Source: an uncultured Clostridia bacterium
Lineage (GTDB): Bacteria > Bacillota > Clostridia > Oscillospirales > Butyricicoccaceae
Length of the DNA: 64,000 nucleotides
NCBI GenBank assembly: GCA_944375715.1
Contig: CALWAP010000003.1
Location: 1 to 64,000, forward strand
Reading direction: 5' to 3'
Shown here: positions 49,871-58,512 of the stretch, in pieces
Layout: each line of letters opens with the position of its first letter
Position numbering within the stretch: position 1 is the stretch's first letter
Translations under genes and position numbers: made by a program
The notes under the pieces: model-generated
What the model was told of the DNA's origin: nothing
The model's input: only the letters and a program-made list of their open reading frames with translations
Databases searched by the model: none

Positions 49871-49884
49871 AGTCAAATTTGACT
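49871..49884. promoter_or_regulatory. Palindromic operator candidate upstream of the HTH gene
   Basis: AGTCAAATTTGACT is a perfect 14-base palindrome. Half-sites recur at 49804 (TAGTC), 49827 (TAGTC) and 49835 (TTTGACT), between it and the HTH start. Confidence 0.5.
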
Positions 49885-50153
49885 ACTAATTTCAAATTTA
49901 AAAACAGAAAAATTATAAATGGGGGCTTTTTTCTTTTATAAATGCCTGTTTTCCGACGTTTCGGGCCGATGATTTACGCATCAGCGCAAGCTGTCCGCTG
50001 CATAGATCCCGTCAAAAGCAAATAAAACAAGGGGCAGAGTTCAGCCGGCAGGGACATTTGTCCTGCTATGCTGCAAGGAATATCCTCCTTTTGCCTTTTC
50101 GCGTAAGGGCAAATAGGCTCTTTGCCCTATCCGGTCTATTCTTCTTAAAAACA

Positions 50154-50179
50154 AAAAAGCCCCTCATACGAGGGGCTTT
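50154..50179 (-). terminator. Terminator downstream of the parA-serS operon
   Basis: AAAAGCCCCTC and GAGGGGCTTTT around ATAC, with T-run on either strand, about 80 bases past the DUF1648 gene. Confidence 0.8.
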
Positions 50180-50256
50180 TAGCGTAAGGGCATATCGTCC
50201 TTTCGCATGCCATATCGCCCTTTTGTGCTTTACGGACGGTTTTCAGTTTTTTTGCC

Positions 50257-50712
50257 CTATTTCGCCTTAATTATTTTTACAAGATACCACAGCATGGGCG
50301 CGAATATAAGGGCAAGCAGCAGCGGCGTATTGACACTCTTGGCAGCGGCAGAACAGTAAATGAGGTATGAGAACATAAAAGCCATGCAGAGCCTTATGAC
50401 ACCAAGCATCCTGGCCGTAAGGGAATACACCCTTTCCCTGTTTTCCTCGGTTATCCGCACTCCCGTATTCCATGTTTTGGGGAACCTGCGGCAGACGGCC
50501 ATCAGTATATCGCAGCCCAGGCCGACAATAACCAGAAACACAAGGGAGGCTTTGCCGCCCCAGCTGTCGGGCTGTCCGCTCATGCCGAAATGGGTGGGTA
50601 TCCTGTTTGGTATATCTGCCCAAAAAATTATAAGGATTATAATGCAAGCTGCCCAAACAGCCGACGCAAGGGCCGTTACTGCCTTTTCAAAGGGCGTTTT
50701 GAGAACATTCAT
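50257..50712 (-). CDS. DUF1648 domain membrane protein
   Basis: 151 residues with four hydrophobic helices and the DUF1648 signature IPTHFGMSGQPDSWGGK near residue 38, as in SdpI-type proteins. SdpI gives immunity to a toxin in Bacillus subtilis, but most members are uncharacterised. The ATG directly follows the serS stop codon with no gap, so it is co-transcribed with serS; such linkage to serS has no obvious functional reason. Confidence 0.82.
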   Translation of the reverse strand: MNVLKTPFEKAVTALASAVWAACIIILIIFWADIPNRIPTHFGMSGQPDSWGGKASLVFLVIVGLGCDILMAVCRRFPKTWNTGVRITEENRERVYSLTARMLGVIRLCMAFMFSYLIYCSAAAKSVNTPLLLALIFAPMLWYLVKIIKAK

Positions 50713-52014
50713 TTAGATGTGGTTCATGTCCTTTGTCAGGACCTCTATGCCGCCCAGGTATTTCCTTAAAACCTCGGGCACCAAAACGCTGCCGTCTTTC
50801 TGCTGATTCTGCTCGACAATGGCGGGCAGTATGCGGCTGGTGGCAAGGCCCGAGCCGTTTAATGTATGGACAAACTCGGTCTTGCCCGTTTCCTCGCGCC
50901 TGAAACGGATATTTCCCCTTCTGGCCTGGTAATCGCGGGCGTTGGACACCGAGGATACCTCTTTATACCCGTTCATCGATGGTATGTGTATCTCTATATC
51001 ATAGGTCCTGGCCATCGAAGCCGAGCAGTCCTCGGCCGCCAGCTTGACCGTGCGGAAATGGAAGCCCAGGCCCTTTACCAGCGCCTCGGCCTTTCCGACC
51101 AGCTCTTCAAAGGCCTTGTCGGAATCCTCGGGGCGGGTGTACTGCACCATTTCAACCTTATTGAACTGATGGCCCCTTATCATGCCCCTTTCATCGGTAC
51201 GGTGGCTGCCGGCCTCCTTGCGGAAGCAGGGGGTGTAGGCCACATACTTCCTGGGAAGCTCCTTTTCGGTCAGTATCTCGTCCATATGCAGGCTGACAAG
51301 AGCCGTTTCGGCCGTGGGAAGCATGAAGTGTTCCCTTTCGCCCTCGTCGTTTTTCAGCCAATAGACCTCGTCTTTGAACTTGGGGAACTGCCCCGAAACA
51401 TATCCGGCCTGGCCGCCCAGCATATGGGGCACCATGACCAGCTCGTAACCGTCATTGAGATGTGTTTCGATAAAGTAATTGAGAAGGGCCCACTCGAGCC
51501 TTGCGCCCATGCCCCTGTAAATCCAGAAACCGCTGCCCGAAAGCTTGGCCCCCCTGGGATAGTCGATAAGCCCCAGGTCGGTGCACAGGTCCACATGGTT
51601 TTTCGGCTCGAAATCAAACTGCTTGGGGCTGCCGAACATCCTCAAAACCTCGTTGTTTTCCTTGCCGCCCGGCTTGAGGTCGGGGTCAGGCAGGTTGGGC
51701 AGCCCGGCCATTACCTCATTGAGCTTTTCCTCGGTCTCCTTGCGCAGGTTGTCGTTATCCTTTATTTCGTCCGAAAGCTGCCTCGACTCCAAAACGATGG
51801 CGCTGACATCTTCTCCGGCCTTTTTCATGCGGGGTATTTCCTTGGAAACCTTGTTCTGACGGGCCTTGAGCTCATCGGTTTTCTGGATAAGGGATCTTCT
51901 TTCCCTGTCCAGCTCTAAGATTTTGGCGATATCCTCTTTGGCGTCCCTGCCCTTTGCCGCAAGGCGGGCAATTATCTCGTCGGGGTTCTCCCTTATCAGT
52001 CTTATATCCAGCAT
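50713..52014 (-). CDS. serS: Serine-tRNA ligase
   Basis: SerS charges tRNA-Ser. 433 residues: an N-terminal antiparallel coiled-coil arm (about 30-105, ELDRERRSLIQKTDELKARQ and on) that grips the long variable arm of tRNA-Ser, then a class II catalytic core with motif 2 (YTPCFRKEAGSHRTDERGMI) and motif 3 (LNGSGLATSRILPAIVE). Length is standard. It starts two bases after parB ends. Confidence 0.96.
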   Translation of the reverse strand: MLDIRLIRENPDEIIARLAAKGRDAKEDIAKILELDRERRSLIQKTDELKARQNKVSKEIPRMKKAGEDVSAIVLESRQLSDEIKDNDNLRKETEEKLNEVMAGLPNLPDPDLKPGGKENNEVLRMFGSPKQFDFEPKNHVDLCTDLGLIDYPRGAKLSGSGFWIYRGMGARLEWALLNYFIETHLNDGYELVMVPHMLGGQAGYVSGQFPKFKDEVYWLKNDEGEREHFMLPTAETALVSLHMDEILTEKELPRKYVAYTPCFRKEAGSHRTDERGMIRGHQFNKVEMVQYTRPEDSDKAFEELVGKAEALVKGLGFHFRTVKLAAEDCSASMARTYDIEIHIPSMNGYKEVSSVSNARDYQARRGNIRFRREETGKTEFVHTLNGSGLATSRILPAIVEQNQQKDGSVLVPEVLRKYLGGIEVLTKDMNHI

Positions 52015-52016
52015 AG

Positions 52017-52877
52017 CTATTCCCCTTTTATCGTAGTTATATTGTCAAGGGCCCTGCATATCACATCGAGGTCGTCGTTGCCGTAATACTCGATGGTGAT
52101 CCTGCCCTTCTTTTTGCCGTGCTTTATCATTATCCTGTGGCCCGTTTTGGAGCTGAGGTTGTTTTCCAGCTCCTTTACATACAAAAGAGCCGGGTCCTCC
52201 TGCTTTTGCCCCTCCTCGTCATTTTTGAGCATACGCTTGACAAGGCTTTCTGTCTCCCTGACCGAAAGCTCCTGCTCGATTATCATGCGGGTGGCCTCAG
52301 AAGCCTTCTGTTCGTCCAGCACCACCAATGCCCTGCCATGGCCCGCGCTGATGGCGCCCATGGCCACAATGGCCTGTATACTTTCGGGAAGGCTCAAAAG
52401 CCGCAACGAATTGGAAATATAGGAACGGGAACGCCCCACCGTTTCCCCTGCCTGCTCCTGGCTCATGCCGTAATCCTCTATGAGCTTCTGATAGCCCATA
52501 GCCTCGTTTATGGGGTTGAGGTCCTCCCTCTGGAGGTTCTCTATCAAAGCCAGGCGGTAGGCGTCCCGTTCGCTCTCCACCTCCATGACATAGGCCGGTA
52601 TCTCCGAAAGCCCGGCGGCCCTGGCGGCCCGCCACCTTCTCTCGCCGGCTATTATCGTATAGCCTTTTTCGGCCTTCCTGACCGATATGGGGGTTATGAC
52701 GCCGTTGCGCCTGATGCTGTCTTCCAGCTCGGCCATACTTTCGGGGTCAAATTCCCGCCTGGGCTGGTCGGGGTTGGGCTCGATTTCAAGTATCGGTATG
52801 CCCCTGACCTGCTCTTTTTCCATTTCCTCCCCGAAAAGCGCCGAAAGGCCCTTTCCGAGGCCCTTGCCTGAAGTCAT
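52017..52877 (-). CDS. parB: Chromosome partition protein ParB (Spo0J)
   Basis: ParB is a CTP-dependent DNA clamp that loads at parS and spreads to organise the origin. 286 residues: N-terminal GKGLGKGLSALFG, IEPNPDQPRREFD, the CTP/Arg box AGERRWRAARAAG, ALIENLQREDLNPINEAMGY, the HTH for parS (MSQEQAGETVGRSRSYISNS) and a C-terminal dimerisation domain. It overlaps parA by four bases. Two parS sites lie just upstream of parA. Confidence 0.96.
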   Translation of the reverse strand: MTSGKGLGKGLSALFGEEMEKEQVRGIPILEIEPNPDQPRREFDPESMAELEDSIRRNGVITPISVRKAEKGYTIIAGERRWRAARAAGLSEIPAYVMEVESERDAYRLALIENLQREDLNPINEAMGYQKLIEDYGMSQEQAGETVGRSRSYISNSLRLLSLPESIQAIVAMGAISAGHGRALVVLDEQKASEATRMIIEQELSVRETESLVKRMLKNDEEGQKQEDPALLYVKELENNLSSKTGHRIMIKHGKKKGRITIEYYGNDDLDVICRALDNITTIKGE

Positions 52878-53641
52878 CTGCGTCCACCTCCCTGATGCTT
52901 TAAAAATTCGTTGGCCACCTCGTTATAGGCTTCGGCCCCCCTGGAAAGCCTGTCATAGGCTATAATCGGCTTGCCGTGGCTGGGGGCCTCCGAAAGCCTG
53001 ACATTGCGCGGTATGACCGTCTTGTATACCTTAGGCCCGAAAAACTTTTTTATCTCTTCGGCCACCTGCAAGGTGAGGTTGGTCCTGCCGTCATACATGG
53101 TAAGCAGTATACCCTCGATGTCTATCTGAGGGTTATAGAGCTTTTTGACCGTGCGTATGGTGGATACCAGCTGGCTCAGGCCCTCCAGCGCATAGTATTC
53201 GCACTGCATGGGCACCAAAACGGTGTCCGAACAGGCCAGGGCATTTATCGTCAGCAGCCCCAAAGAGGGCGGGCAGTCGATAAATATGAAGTCATAGCCC
53301 TCCTTTATCTCTTTGAGCGCCAGACCCAGGGCCTTTTCCCTCAGGTCACCCGTGGCCAGCTCCAGCTCGGCCCCGGCCAGCTCGATATCGGAGGGCAGCA
53401 GGTCGCACCACTTGGTGTGCCTGACGGCCTTTTTTATATCAGCCTTTTCGATAAGCACATTATATATGTTTTCCCTGTTGTCCGGCTCGTATCCCAGCCC
53501 CGACGAGGAATTGCCCTGAGGGTCAAGGTCGCACAAAAGCACCTTGCGTCCCTTGGCGGCGACACAGGCCGAAATGTTCACGGCCGAAGTTGTCTTGCCG
53601 ACGCCCCCCTTCTGGTTGGCTATTGCAATTATTTTTGCCAT
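52874..53641 (-). CDS. parA: Chromosome partition ATPase ParA (Soj)
   Basis: ParA is a deviant Walker ATPase that moves ParB-bound origins and, in Bacillus, regulates DnaA. 255 residues, with the deviant P-loop ANQKGGVGKTTSAVNIS at the N-terminus, LLCDLDPQGNSSSGLGYE and FIFIDCPPSLGLLT. The ATG at 53641 gives the standard Soj N-terminus and has GGGAG. An upstream in-frame extension is not part of the family. Confidence 0.96.
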   Translation of the reverse strand: MAKIIAIANQKGGVGKTTSAVNISACVAAKGRKVLLCDLDPQGNSSSGLGYEPDNRENIYNVLIEKADIKKAVRHTKWCDLLPSDIELAGAELELATGDLREKALGLALKEIKEGYDFIFIDCPPSLGLLTINALACSDTVLVPMQCEYYALEGLSQLVSTIRTVKKLYNPQIDIEGILLTMYDGRTNLTLQVAEEIKKFFGPKVYKTVIPRNVRLSEAPSHGKPIIAYDRLSRGAEAYNEVANEFLKHQGGGRR

Positions 53642-53683
53642 ATTTACTCCCAAAATAAAAAAACGCTTGTTTGTGATAAATTG

Positions 53684-53712
53684 ATTATACCACCTAAAGC
53701 CCTGCCATGCAA
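53684..53712 (-). promoter_or_regulatory. Promoter of parA-parB-serS
   Basis: TTGCAT (53712-53707), a 17-base spacer ending GGTGG, TATAAT (53689-53684) on the minus strand. Confidence 0.75.
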
Positions 53713-53738
53713 AAGAAATCGCGTTATTTTGCCACATA

Positions 53739-53754
53739 TGTTTCACATGAAACG
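53739..53754. promoter_or_regulatory. parS site 1
   Basis: TGTTTCACATGAAACG differs at two positions from the Bacillus consensus TGTTTCACGTGAAACA. It lies 27 bases upstream of the parA promoter. Confidence 0.88.
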
Positions 53755-53763
53755 GGAAAAGAG

Positions 53764-53779
53764 CGTTTCACGTGAAACG
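53764..53779. promoter_or_regulatory. parS site 2
   Basis: CGTTTCACGTGAAACG keeps the full TTTCACGTGAAA core and is a perfect palindrome, nine bases from site 1. Confidence 0.9.
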
Positions 53780-53818
53780 GTAAAGCCCATGGGCTTTACA
53801 GCATTTTTTCACCTTTTA

Positions 53819-53847
53819 TTGCGTCAAAAAGGGCGGTGTGGTATCAT
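53819..53847 (+). promoter_or_regulatory. Promoter of the SLH protein gene
   Basis: TTGCGT (53819-53824), a 17-base spacer ending GGTGTGG, TATCAT (53842-53847). Confidence 0.65.
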
Positions 53848-53883
53848 TGACATATAAAACACATTGAAAAAGGAGAGCTTATC

Positions 53884-54825
53884 ATGAAAAAGCAGATATC
53901 GGCAATCCTGGCATCCCTCATGGCCCTGTCCATGACCCTTACCGCCCTGGCCTCGGAAAGCAGCGTGCCAGGCTGCAGTTATATAATGGCAAACCAGGCG
54001 CCCACCGAAACCCGGGAGTACACAACCGTCTCGGGCAGAAGTACCGACCTTTTCATTTTCCCCGAGGGTACGACATTCAGTTTTGTTTCCGATTACCCCG
54101 TCATGGCGGGAGGCGGGCTGACGGCCTACGACCCCGAAATCTCGGGAGACAGGAGCTTTGGCACAGACTATGTCTTTTATTCACCCGTAAACGGCGATGT
54201 TTTCTATCCCGAAAGCCGGAAGGTTTATCATCTGGTGGCTTCGGCCGACACCATGAGCGGCCAGGACTGCTATATAATGCTGGAGGGCAAGGCCGAAGAA
54301 AGTCAGCCTGCCGAACGCCCCTCCGCATGGGCCGAGGAAAAGGTCGCATACGGCATTGAAACGGGCATTGTCCCCCAAAGCCTGCAATCGGCATACGGCA
54401 ATGCGGCTACCCGAGCCGAGTTCTGCGCCCTGGCCGTCGGGCTTTATGAAAAAATCAAGGGAGAGATAGCCGAAAGGGCCTATTTCACCGATACCCAGGA
54501 TGTAAATGTCGAGAAAATGGCCGCAGTCGGCGTTGTGAACGGCGTCGGGGACGGAAGGTTCGACCCCTCTGCCCCCCTTACCCGCCAGGAGGCGGCCACC
54601 ATGCTCTGCCGTCTGGCTGAGGCCGCAGGTAAACCTCTGGAAAATGCCCTGCCGGACTTTGAAGACAAGGCATTGATAGCCTCATGGGCCGAAAGCTCGG
54701 TTGGAAGCATGCAGGCAAGCGGAGTAATGGACGGGGTCGGCGGAGGCATGTTCGCCCCCACGGACCCTTACACCCGCGAGCAGAGCATTGTGACGGTAAT
54801 GCGCCTTTATGATGTGATAGGATAG
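53884..54825 (+). CDS. Secreted S-layer homology (SLH) domain protein
   Basis: 313 residues with a signal peptide (QISAILASLMALSMTLTALA). Residues 30-145 form a beta-rich domain of unknown type. Residues 150-313 hold three SLH units (WAEEKVAYGIETGIVP; VGVVNGVGDGRFDPSAPLTR; MQASGVMDGVGGGMFAPTDP), which normally bind pyruvylated cell-wall polymers. It should sit on the wall of a Gram-positive cell. It lies between parS and noc on the opposite strand from all its neighbours. Confidence 0.88.
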   Translation: MKKQISAILASLMALSMTLTALASESSVPGCSYIMANQAPTETREYTTVSGRSTDLFIFPEGTTFSFVSDYPVMAGGGLTAYDPEISGDRSFGTDYVFYSPVNGDVFYPESRKVYHLVASADTMSGQDCYIMLEGKAEESQPAERPSAWAEEKVAYGIETGIVPQSLQSAYGNAATRAEFCALAVGLYEKIKGEIAERAYFTDTQDVNVEKMAAVGVVNGVGDGRFDPSAPLTRQEAATMLCRLAEAAGKPLENALPDFEDKALIASWAESSVGSMQASGVMDGVGGGMFAPTDPYTREQSIVTVMRLYDVIG

Positions 54826-54828
54826 AAT

Positions 54829-54860
54829 AAAAAAAGGCCCCGAAAATCGGGGCCTTTTTT
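54829..54860 (+). terminator. Terminator of the SLH gene
   Basis: AAAAAAGGCCCCG pairs with CGGGGCCTTTTTT around AAAAT. From here to the end of noc (55074) no gene is seen. Confidence 0.9.
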
Positions 54861-55073
54861 ATGCACGTAAACAGGCGGTCTGCCTGATATGCTCTCACAA
54901 AAAGGAAAATAAGCAACTGAGGCACAGCGCTTTGGTTTAAAAACGCTGAGAAAGGGACAGGAGTTTGCAGGCAATATATAATAACCAGGGCATAAGCCGC
55001 ACGCTGCGCAGGCGGCGCCGGGCTTCTATCGCATGGGGCGCAGTTAATCTATGGGTGACGGGTGAAAGCCCGG

Positions 55074-55871
55074 CTACTGCTTTTTAAGGGAAGGCAGCGT
55101 TATTACCAGCCGCACGAAGCCCTCCCCTTCCGAGCGGACGCACTCGGCGTCAATGCCGGCCTGCCGCACCTTCTGTACGGCGTTTGAAACGCTGTTTATG
55201 AAAAAGCGTATGTCCTTTATATAAACCTGCTTTCTGGGCCTTTCCTTTGGCGATATAAGGGATTTTATATAGCTTTCGGCGGCGGCCACCGTCATATGCC
55301 TTTTGGCGATATACTCGGCCGCCTTTACCTGCCGCGTTTCCTCATCCAAAGCCAGAAGCGCCCTGCCGTGGCGCTCGCTTAGCCCCTCACGCCTGATTAT
55401 TTCAACCGTTTTGGGAAATAGCTTCAAAAGGCGCAGCTTGTTGGCGACGGCCGCCTGGGTCTTGCCCACAAGCCCGGCCGCAGCCGCCTGGGTAAGGCCG
55501 AAATCGGTGGTCAGCTTCAAAAGGCCCTCGGCCTCCTCAAAGGGGTCCAGATCCCTGCGCTGGAGGTTCTCGGCCAGGGCCATGGCCGAAGCCTTTTTGT
55601 CGTCGGCCTCGATTACATAGCAGGGCACCTTTTCAAGCCCTGCTATTTTTGACGCCCTGAGCCGCCGTTCGCCCGATATGAGCATATACCCTTCCCCTTC
55701 CCGCCTGACGGTAAGGGGGGTTATTATCCCCAGGCGCCTTATGCTGTCGGCCAGCTCGTTCAAAGCCGCCGTGTCAAAAATCCGCCTGGGCTGGTAGGGA
55801 TTGGGATATATTTTCGAAAGGGGTATCTGCCGAAGGGCGTTACCCCCTTTAAAATCCAATGAAAAGGCCAT
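55074..55871 (-). CDS. noc: ParB-family nucleoid occlusion protein (Noc-like)
   Basis: 265 residues, a second ParB paralogue next to rsmG and mnmG, the place of noc in Bacillus. It has IYPNPYQPRRIFD, the CTP box SGERRLRASKIAG, ALAENLQRRDLDPFEEAEG and an HTH (LTQAAAAGLVGKTQAAVANK). The N-terminus lacks the longer amphipathic helix known in Bacillus Noc (only MAFSLDFKGGNAL precedes the core), so membrane binding may differ. Its DNA target cannot be deduced by eye. Confidence 0.85.
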   Translation of the reverse strand: MAFSLDFKGGNALRQIPLSKIYPNPYQPRRIFDTAALNELADSIRRLGIITPLTVRREGEGYMLISGERRLRASKIAGLEKVPCYVIEADDKKASAMALAENLQRRDLDPFEEAEGLLKLTTDFGLTQAAAAGLVGKTQAAVANKLRLLKLFPKTVEIIRREGLSERHGRALLALDEETRQVKAAEYIAKRHMTVAAAESYIKSLISPKERPRKQVYIKDIRFFINSVSNAVQKVRQAGIDAECVRSEGEGFVRLVITLPSLKKQ

Positions 55872-55949
55872 TTTTCCACTTCCTTTTTCTATATTTTACC
55901 AAAAAGAAGTGGCGCATCCTGCCGAAAAAGGAAAATGATATGTTTTAAG

Positions 55950-56642
55950 TCAAAGGGGTTTTTTGACTATCTGGGCATACCTGCGGGGTTTGCGGCCCTC
56001 ATCGGCCTTTTGGATGATAAGGACGCTGCGCTCAAGCCCCGGCATTAAAGGATAGGTCTCGGCCCTTACAAAAAGGCCGCCCATCTTTTTTACGGCGCTT
56101 TGGGCCTGGGCAAGCTCACTGTCATAGGATGAGGACTTCATCGGCATGAAAAGCCCGTCTTTTTTGAGAAAATACATCGAAAGCTCGGTCAGTATGTTCA
56201 AAGGGGCCACTGCCCGGGAGGTGACGATGTCAAATTGAGCTCCTGCTTTCAGGGCGTATTCCTCGGCCCTGGCGCATACCGTGCTTCCCCCAAGGCCCAG
56301 CATTTTGCGGCTTTCGTTTATAAAATCTATGCGTTTCTGGGTGCTGTCCAGCATGGTTATGTCCAAAGACGGGTCGTATATCAAAAGGGGCATGCCCGGG
56401 AAGCCCGCCCCCGAGCCGATGTCGAGTATCCTTTTGCCTTTAAGCTCTGCGCATTTAAAAAGGTAAAGGCTGTCGGCAAAATGCTTTACGGCGCTTTCAT
56501 CCTCGCCCGTTATGGCCGTAAGGTTCATGACCTTATTTTTCTCTATGAGGAAATCATAAAAAAGGCGCATTTTCTTTGCCTGTTCCTCATTTATCTCCAT
56601 TCCAAAGCCCGAAAGGGCCTTTTTCAGGCTGTCCTCAAACAT
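55950..56642 (-). CDS. rsmG: 16S rRNA (guanine527-N7)-methyltransferase RsmG
   Basis: RsmG makes m7G527 in 16S rRNA. 230 residues with NLTAITGEDESAVKHFADSL, the SAM loop ILDIGSGAGFPGMPL near 75, MLDSTQKRIDFI and VTSRAVAPLNIL. I chose the ATG at 56642 (GGAGGGAAGAA before it); it overlaps the end of mnmG by eight bases. A longer open frame reaches back into mnmG and has no support. Confidence 0.94.
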   Translation of the reverse strand: MFEDSLKKALSGFGMEINEEQAKKMRLFYDFLIEKNKVMNLTAITGEDESAVKHFADSLYLFKCAELKGKRILDIGSGAGFPGMPLLIYDPSLDITMLDSTQKRIDFINESRKMLGLGGSTVCARAEEYALKAGAQFDIVTSRAVAPLNILTELSMYFLKKDGLFMPMKSSSYDSELAQAQSAVKKMGGLFVRAETYPLMPGLERSVLIIQKADEGRKPRRYAQIVKKPL

Positions 56643-58512
56643 TTCTTCCCTCCTTTGACGAAAGCCACACGATAAGCCCCCCGATGTCTGAGGGCGACAC
56701 CCCCGATATCCTCGACGCCTGGCCAAGGGTCATGGGGCGTATTTTTGACAGCTTCTGCCTTGCCTCGGTGCGGATGGTGTTTATCGCCATGTAATCTATA
56801 TCTTCGGGCAAAAGCCTTGATTCCAGCCTGCGGCTGTCCTCTATTTCCTTAAGGCCCCTTTTTATATACCCCTCGTATTTTACATTTATTTCCACCTGTT
56901 CGGCGGCGTCCCAGCTTATCTCCCCCCTGCCCGGATCTATTGGGGATAAGGAGGCATAGGTCACCTGGGGCCTTTTCAGAAGGTCGAAAAGGCTGGCGCC
57001 GGAGGATATGCCCTCGGTGCCCAGGGATATCAAAAGTGAGTTTACAGCCTCGGAGGGCGGCACATAAGTTTTCTTTAAACGAGAAATTTCTTTTTCAGCC
57101 ACCCGGTATTTCTCAAGGCATTTTTCAAGCCTTTCCTGGCTTAAAAGCCCCAGCTCCCAGCCCTTTTTCATAAGGCGCATGTCGGCGTTGTCCTGGCGGG
57201 AGGTCAGGCGGTATTCCGAGCGTGAGGTCATCATGCGGTAGGGCTCGCCCGTGCCCTTTGTCGTAAGGTCGTCTATCAGCGTACCGATATACCCGTCCTG
57301 TCGGCTCAAAACAAAAGGCGGCCTTTTGAGTATGTAATGGGCGGCGTTTATGCCGGCCACCAGGCCCTGGCCCGCCGCCTCCTCATACCCCGAGCTGGAG
57401 CATAGCTGTCCTGCGGCGTAAAGCCCCTTTATATCCTTTAGGCCCAGCATTGGCGTCAGTATCGTCGGGTCGAGGCAGTCGTATTCAATGGCATAGCCGA
57501 AGCGCATTATCTCGGCATTCTCCAGGCCCTCTATCGAATGTATCATCTCTATCTGGGTGTCCTCGGGCAGGGATGTGGAAAGGCCCTGAATGTATACTTC
57601 ATTAGTATTTATTCCGCAGGGCTCGATAAAAAGCTGGTGCCTTGTCTTTTCGGGGAACCTGACTACCTTGTCCTCGATGGAGGGGCAGTAGCGGGGCCCG
57701 ACCCCTTCGATAACTCCCGTAAAAAGGGGCGAGCGGTCCAAAGAATCCCTTATTATATCGTGGGTGCGCCCATTTGTATATGTCATATAGCACGGCATGG
57801 ATGAGCGCGGCGCGCTGCCGCCGAAAACAAAGCCTTCGGGGACATTTTCCCCCTTTTGCAGCGTCATTTTTGAATAATCGACCGTCCTGCCGTCCAGCCT
57901 TGCAGGGGTGCCCGTCTTGAACCGCCTGAGCTTTATGCCCAAAGCCTCAAGGCAGCCTGAAAGTCCGTTTGCCGGCAGCAGCCCGTCAGGCCCGGCCTCC
58001 CTCCCCAAGGGGCCTGTAAAGGTCATGCTCTTTAAAAATGTGCCGGTGGCCATTATGACAGCCCCCACCTTGAAGGTAAGGCCCGAGCTTAACGAAACTT
58101 CCGTAACGGCGCCATTTTCCACCTCTATGCCCGTGACCTCACCCTGCTTGAGGTGCAGCCCCCTTTGGTTTTCCAGGGCCTTTTTCATATATACACGGTA
58201 AGCCTGCCTGTCGACCTGGGCCCTGGGCGAATATACAGCCGGGCCTTTGCCCCGGTTGAGCATGCGGAACTGTATGCAGCAGCTGTCGGCCGCCCTTGCC
58301 ATCTCGCCGCCCAAAGCGTCTATTTCCCTGACCAGCTGGCCCTTGGCCGTGCCGCCTATCGACGGGTTGCAGGGCATGTTGCCCACCGCGTCCAGCGAGG
58401 TGGAAAAGCACACCACCTCAAGCCCCAGCCTGGCCGCGGCCAGCGCCGCCTCTATCCCGGCGTGGCCCGCGCCGATGACGGCAATATCGTATTTTCCTCC
58501 GTAATAAGCCAT
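56635..58512 (-). CDS. mnmG: tRNA uridine 5-carboxymethylaminomethyl modification enzyme MnmG (GidA)
   Basis: With MnmE this FAD enzyme modifies the wobble uridine of several tRNAs. 625 residues: the FAD-binding Rossmann fold at the N-terminus (YDIAVIGAGHAGIEAALAAARLG), CNPSIGGTAKGQLVREIDALGG (with the conserved Cys region), GRGPAVYSPRAQVDR-like block, and the C-terminal helical domain that meets MnmE. ATG 58512 with AGAGGT; the upstream frame extension is not conserved. Confidence 0.95.
   Translation of the reverse strand: MAYYGGKYDIAVIGAGHAGIEAALAAARLGLEVVCFSTSLDAVGNMPCNPSIGGTAKGQLVREIDALGGEMARAADSCCIQFRMLNRGKGPAVYSPRAQVDRQAYRVYMKKALENQRGLHLKQGEVTGIEVENGAVTEVSLSSGLTFKVGAVIMATGTFLKSMTFTGPLGREAGPDGLLPANGLSGCLEALGIKLRRFKTGTPARLDGRTVDYSKMTLQKGENVPEGFVFGGSAPRSSMPCYMTYTNGRTHDIIRDSLDRSPLFTGVIEGVGPRYCPSIEDKVVRFPEKTRHQLFIEPCGINTNEVYIQGLSTSLPEDTQIEMIHSIEGLENAEIMRFGYAIEYDCLDPTILTPMLGLKDIKGLYAAGQLCSSSGYEEAAGQGLVAGINAAHYILKRPPFVLSRQDGYIGTLIDDLTTKGTGEPYRMMTSRSEYRLTSRQDNADMRLMKKGWELGLLSQERLEKCLEKYRVAEKEISRLKKTYVPPSEAVNSLLISLGTEGISSGASLFDLLKRPQVTYASLSPIDPGRGEISWDAAEQVEINVKYEGYIKRGLKEIEDSRRLESRLLPEDIDYMAINTIRTEARQKLSKIRPMTLGQASRISGVSPSDIGGLIVWLSSKEGRNV

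Larger units (their letters stand above)
49747..50256. other. Gap of 510 bases: island B promoter region and edge
   Basis: 49747-49900 is AT-rich and holds the HTH gene's control signals (an extended -10 TGG-TACAAT at 49783-49778; TAGTC/GACTA repeats). From about 49930 composition returns to normal. 50100 and 50185 share a short direct repeat, CGTAAGGGCA. A terminator is at 50154. An open frame at 50058-50270 has no ribosome-binding site and looks spurious. Confidence 0.6.

Noticed and set aside
46165..49884. Complete integrative or mobilisable element
   Set aside because: Only accessory genes (DUF6809, small protein, TnpV) are present. No transposase, integrase, relaxase or excisionase was found, so I call it debris beside a passenger module.
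50058..50270. 70-codon open frame between island B and the DUF1648 gene
   Set aside because: It runs through an intrinsic terminator, has no Shine-Dalgarno sequence and ends inside the DUF1648 gene on the other strand.
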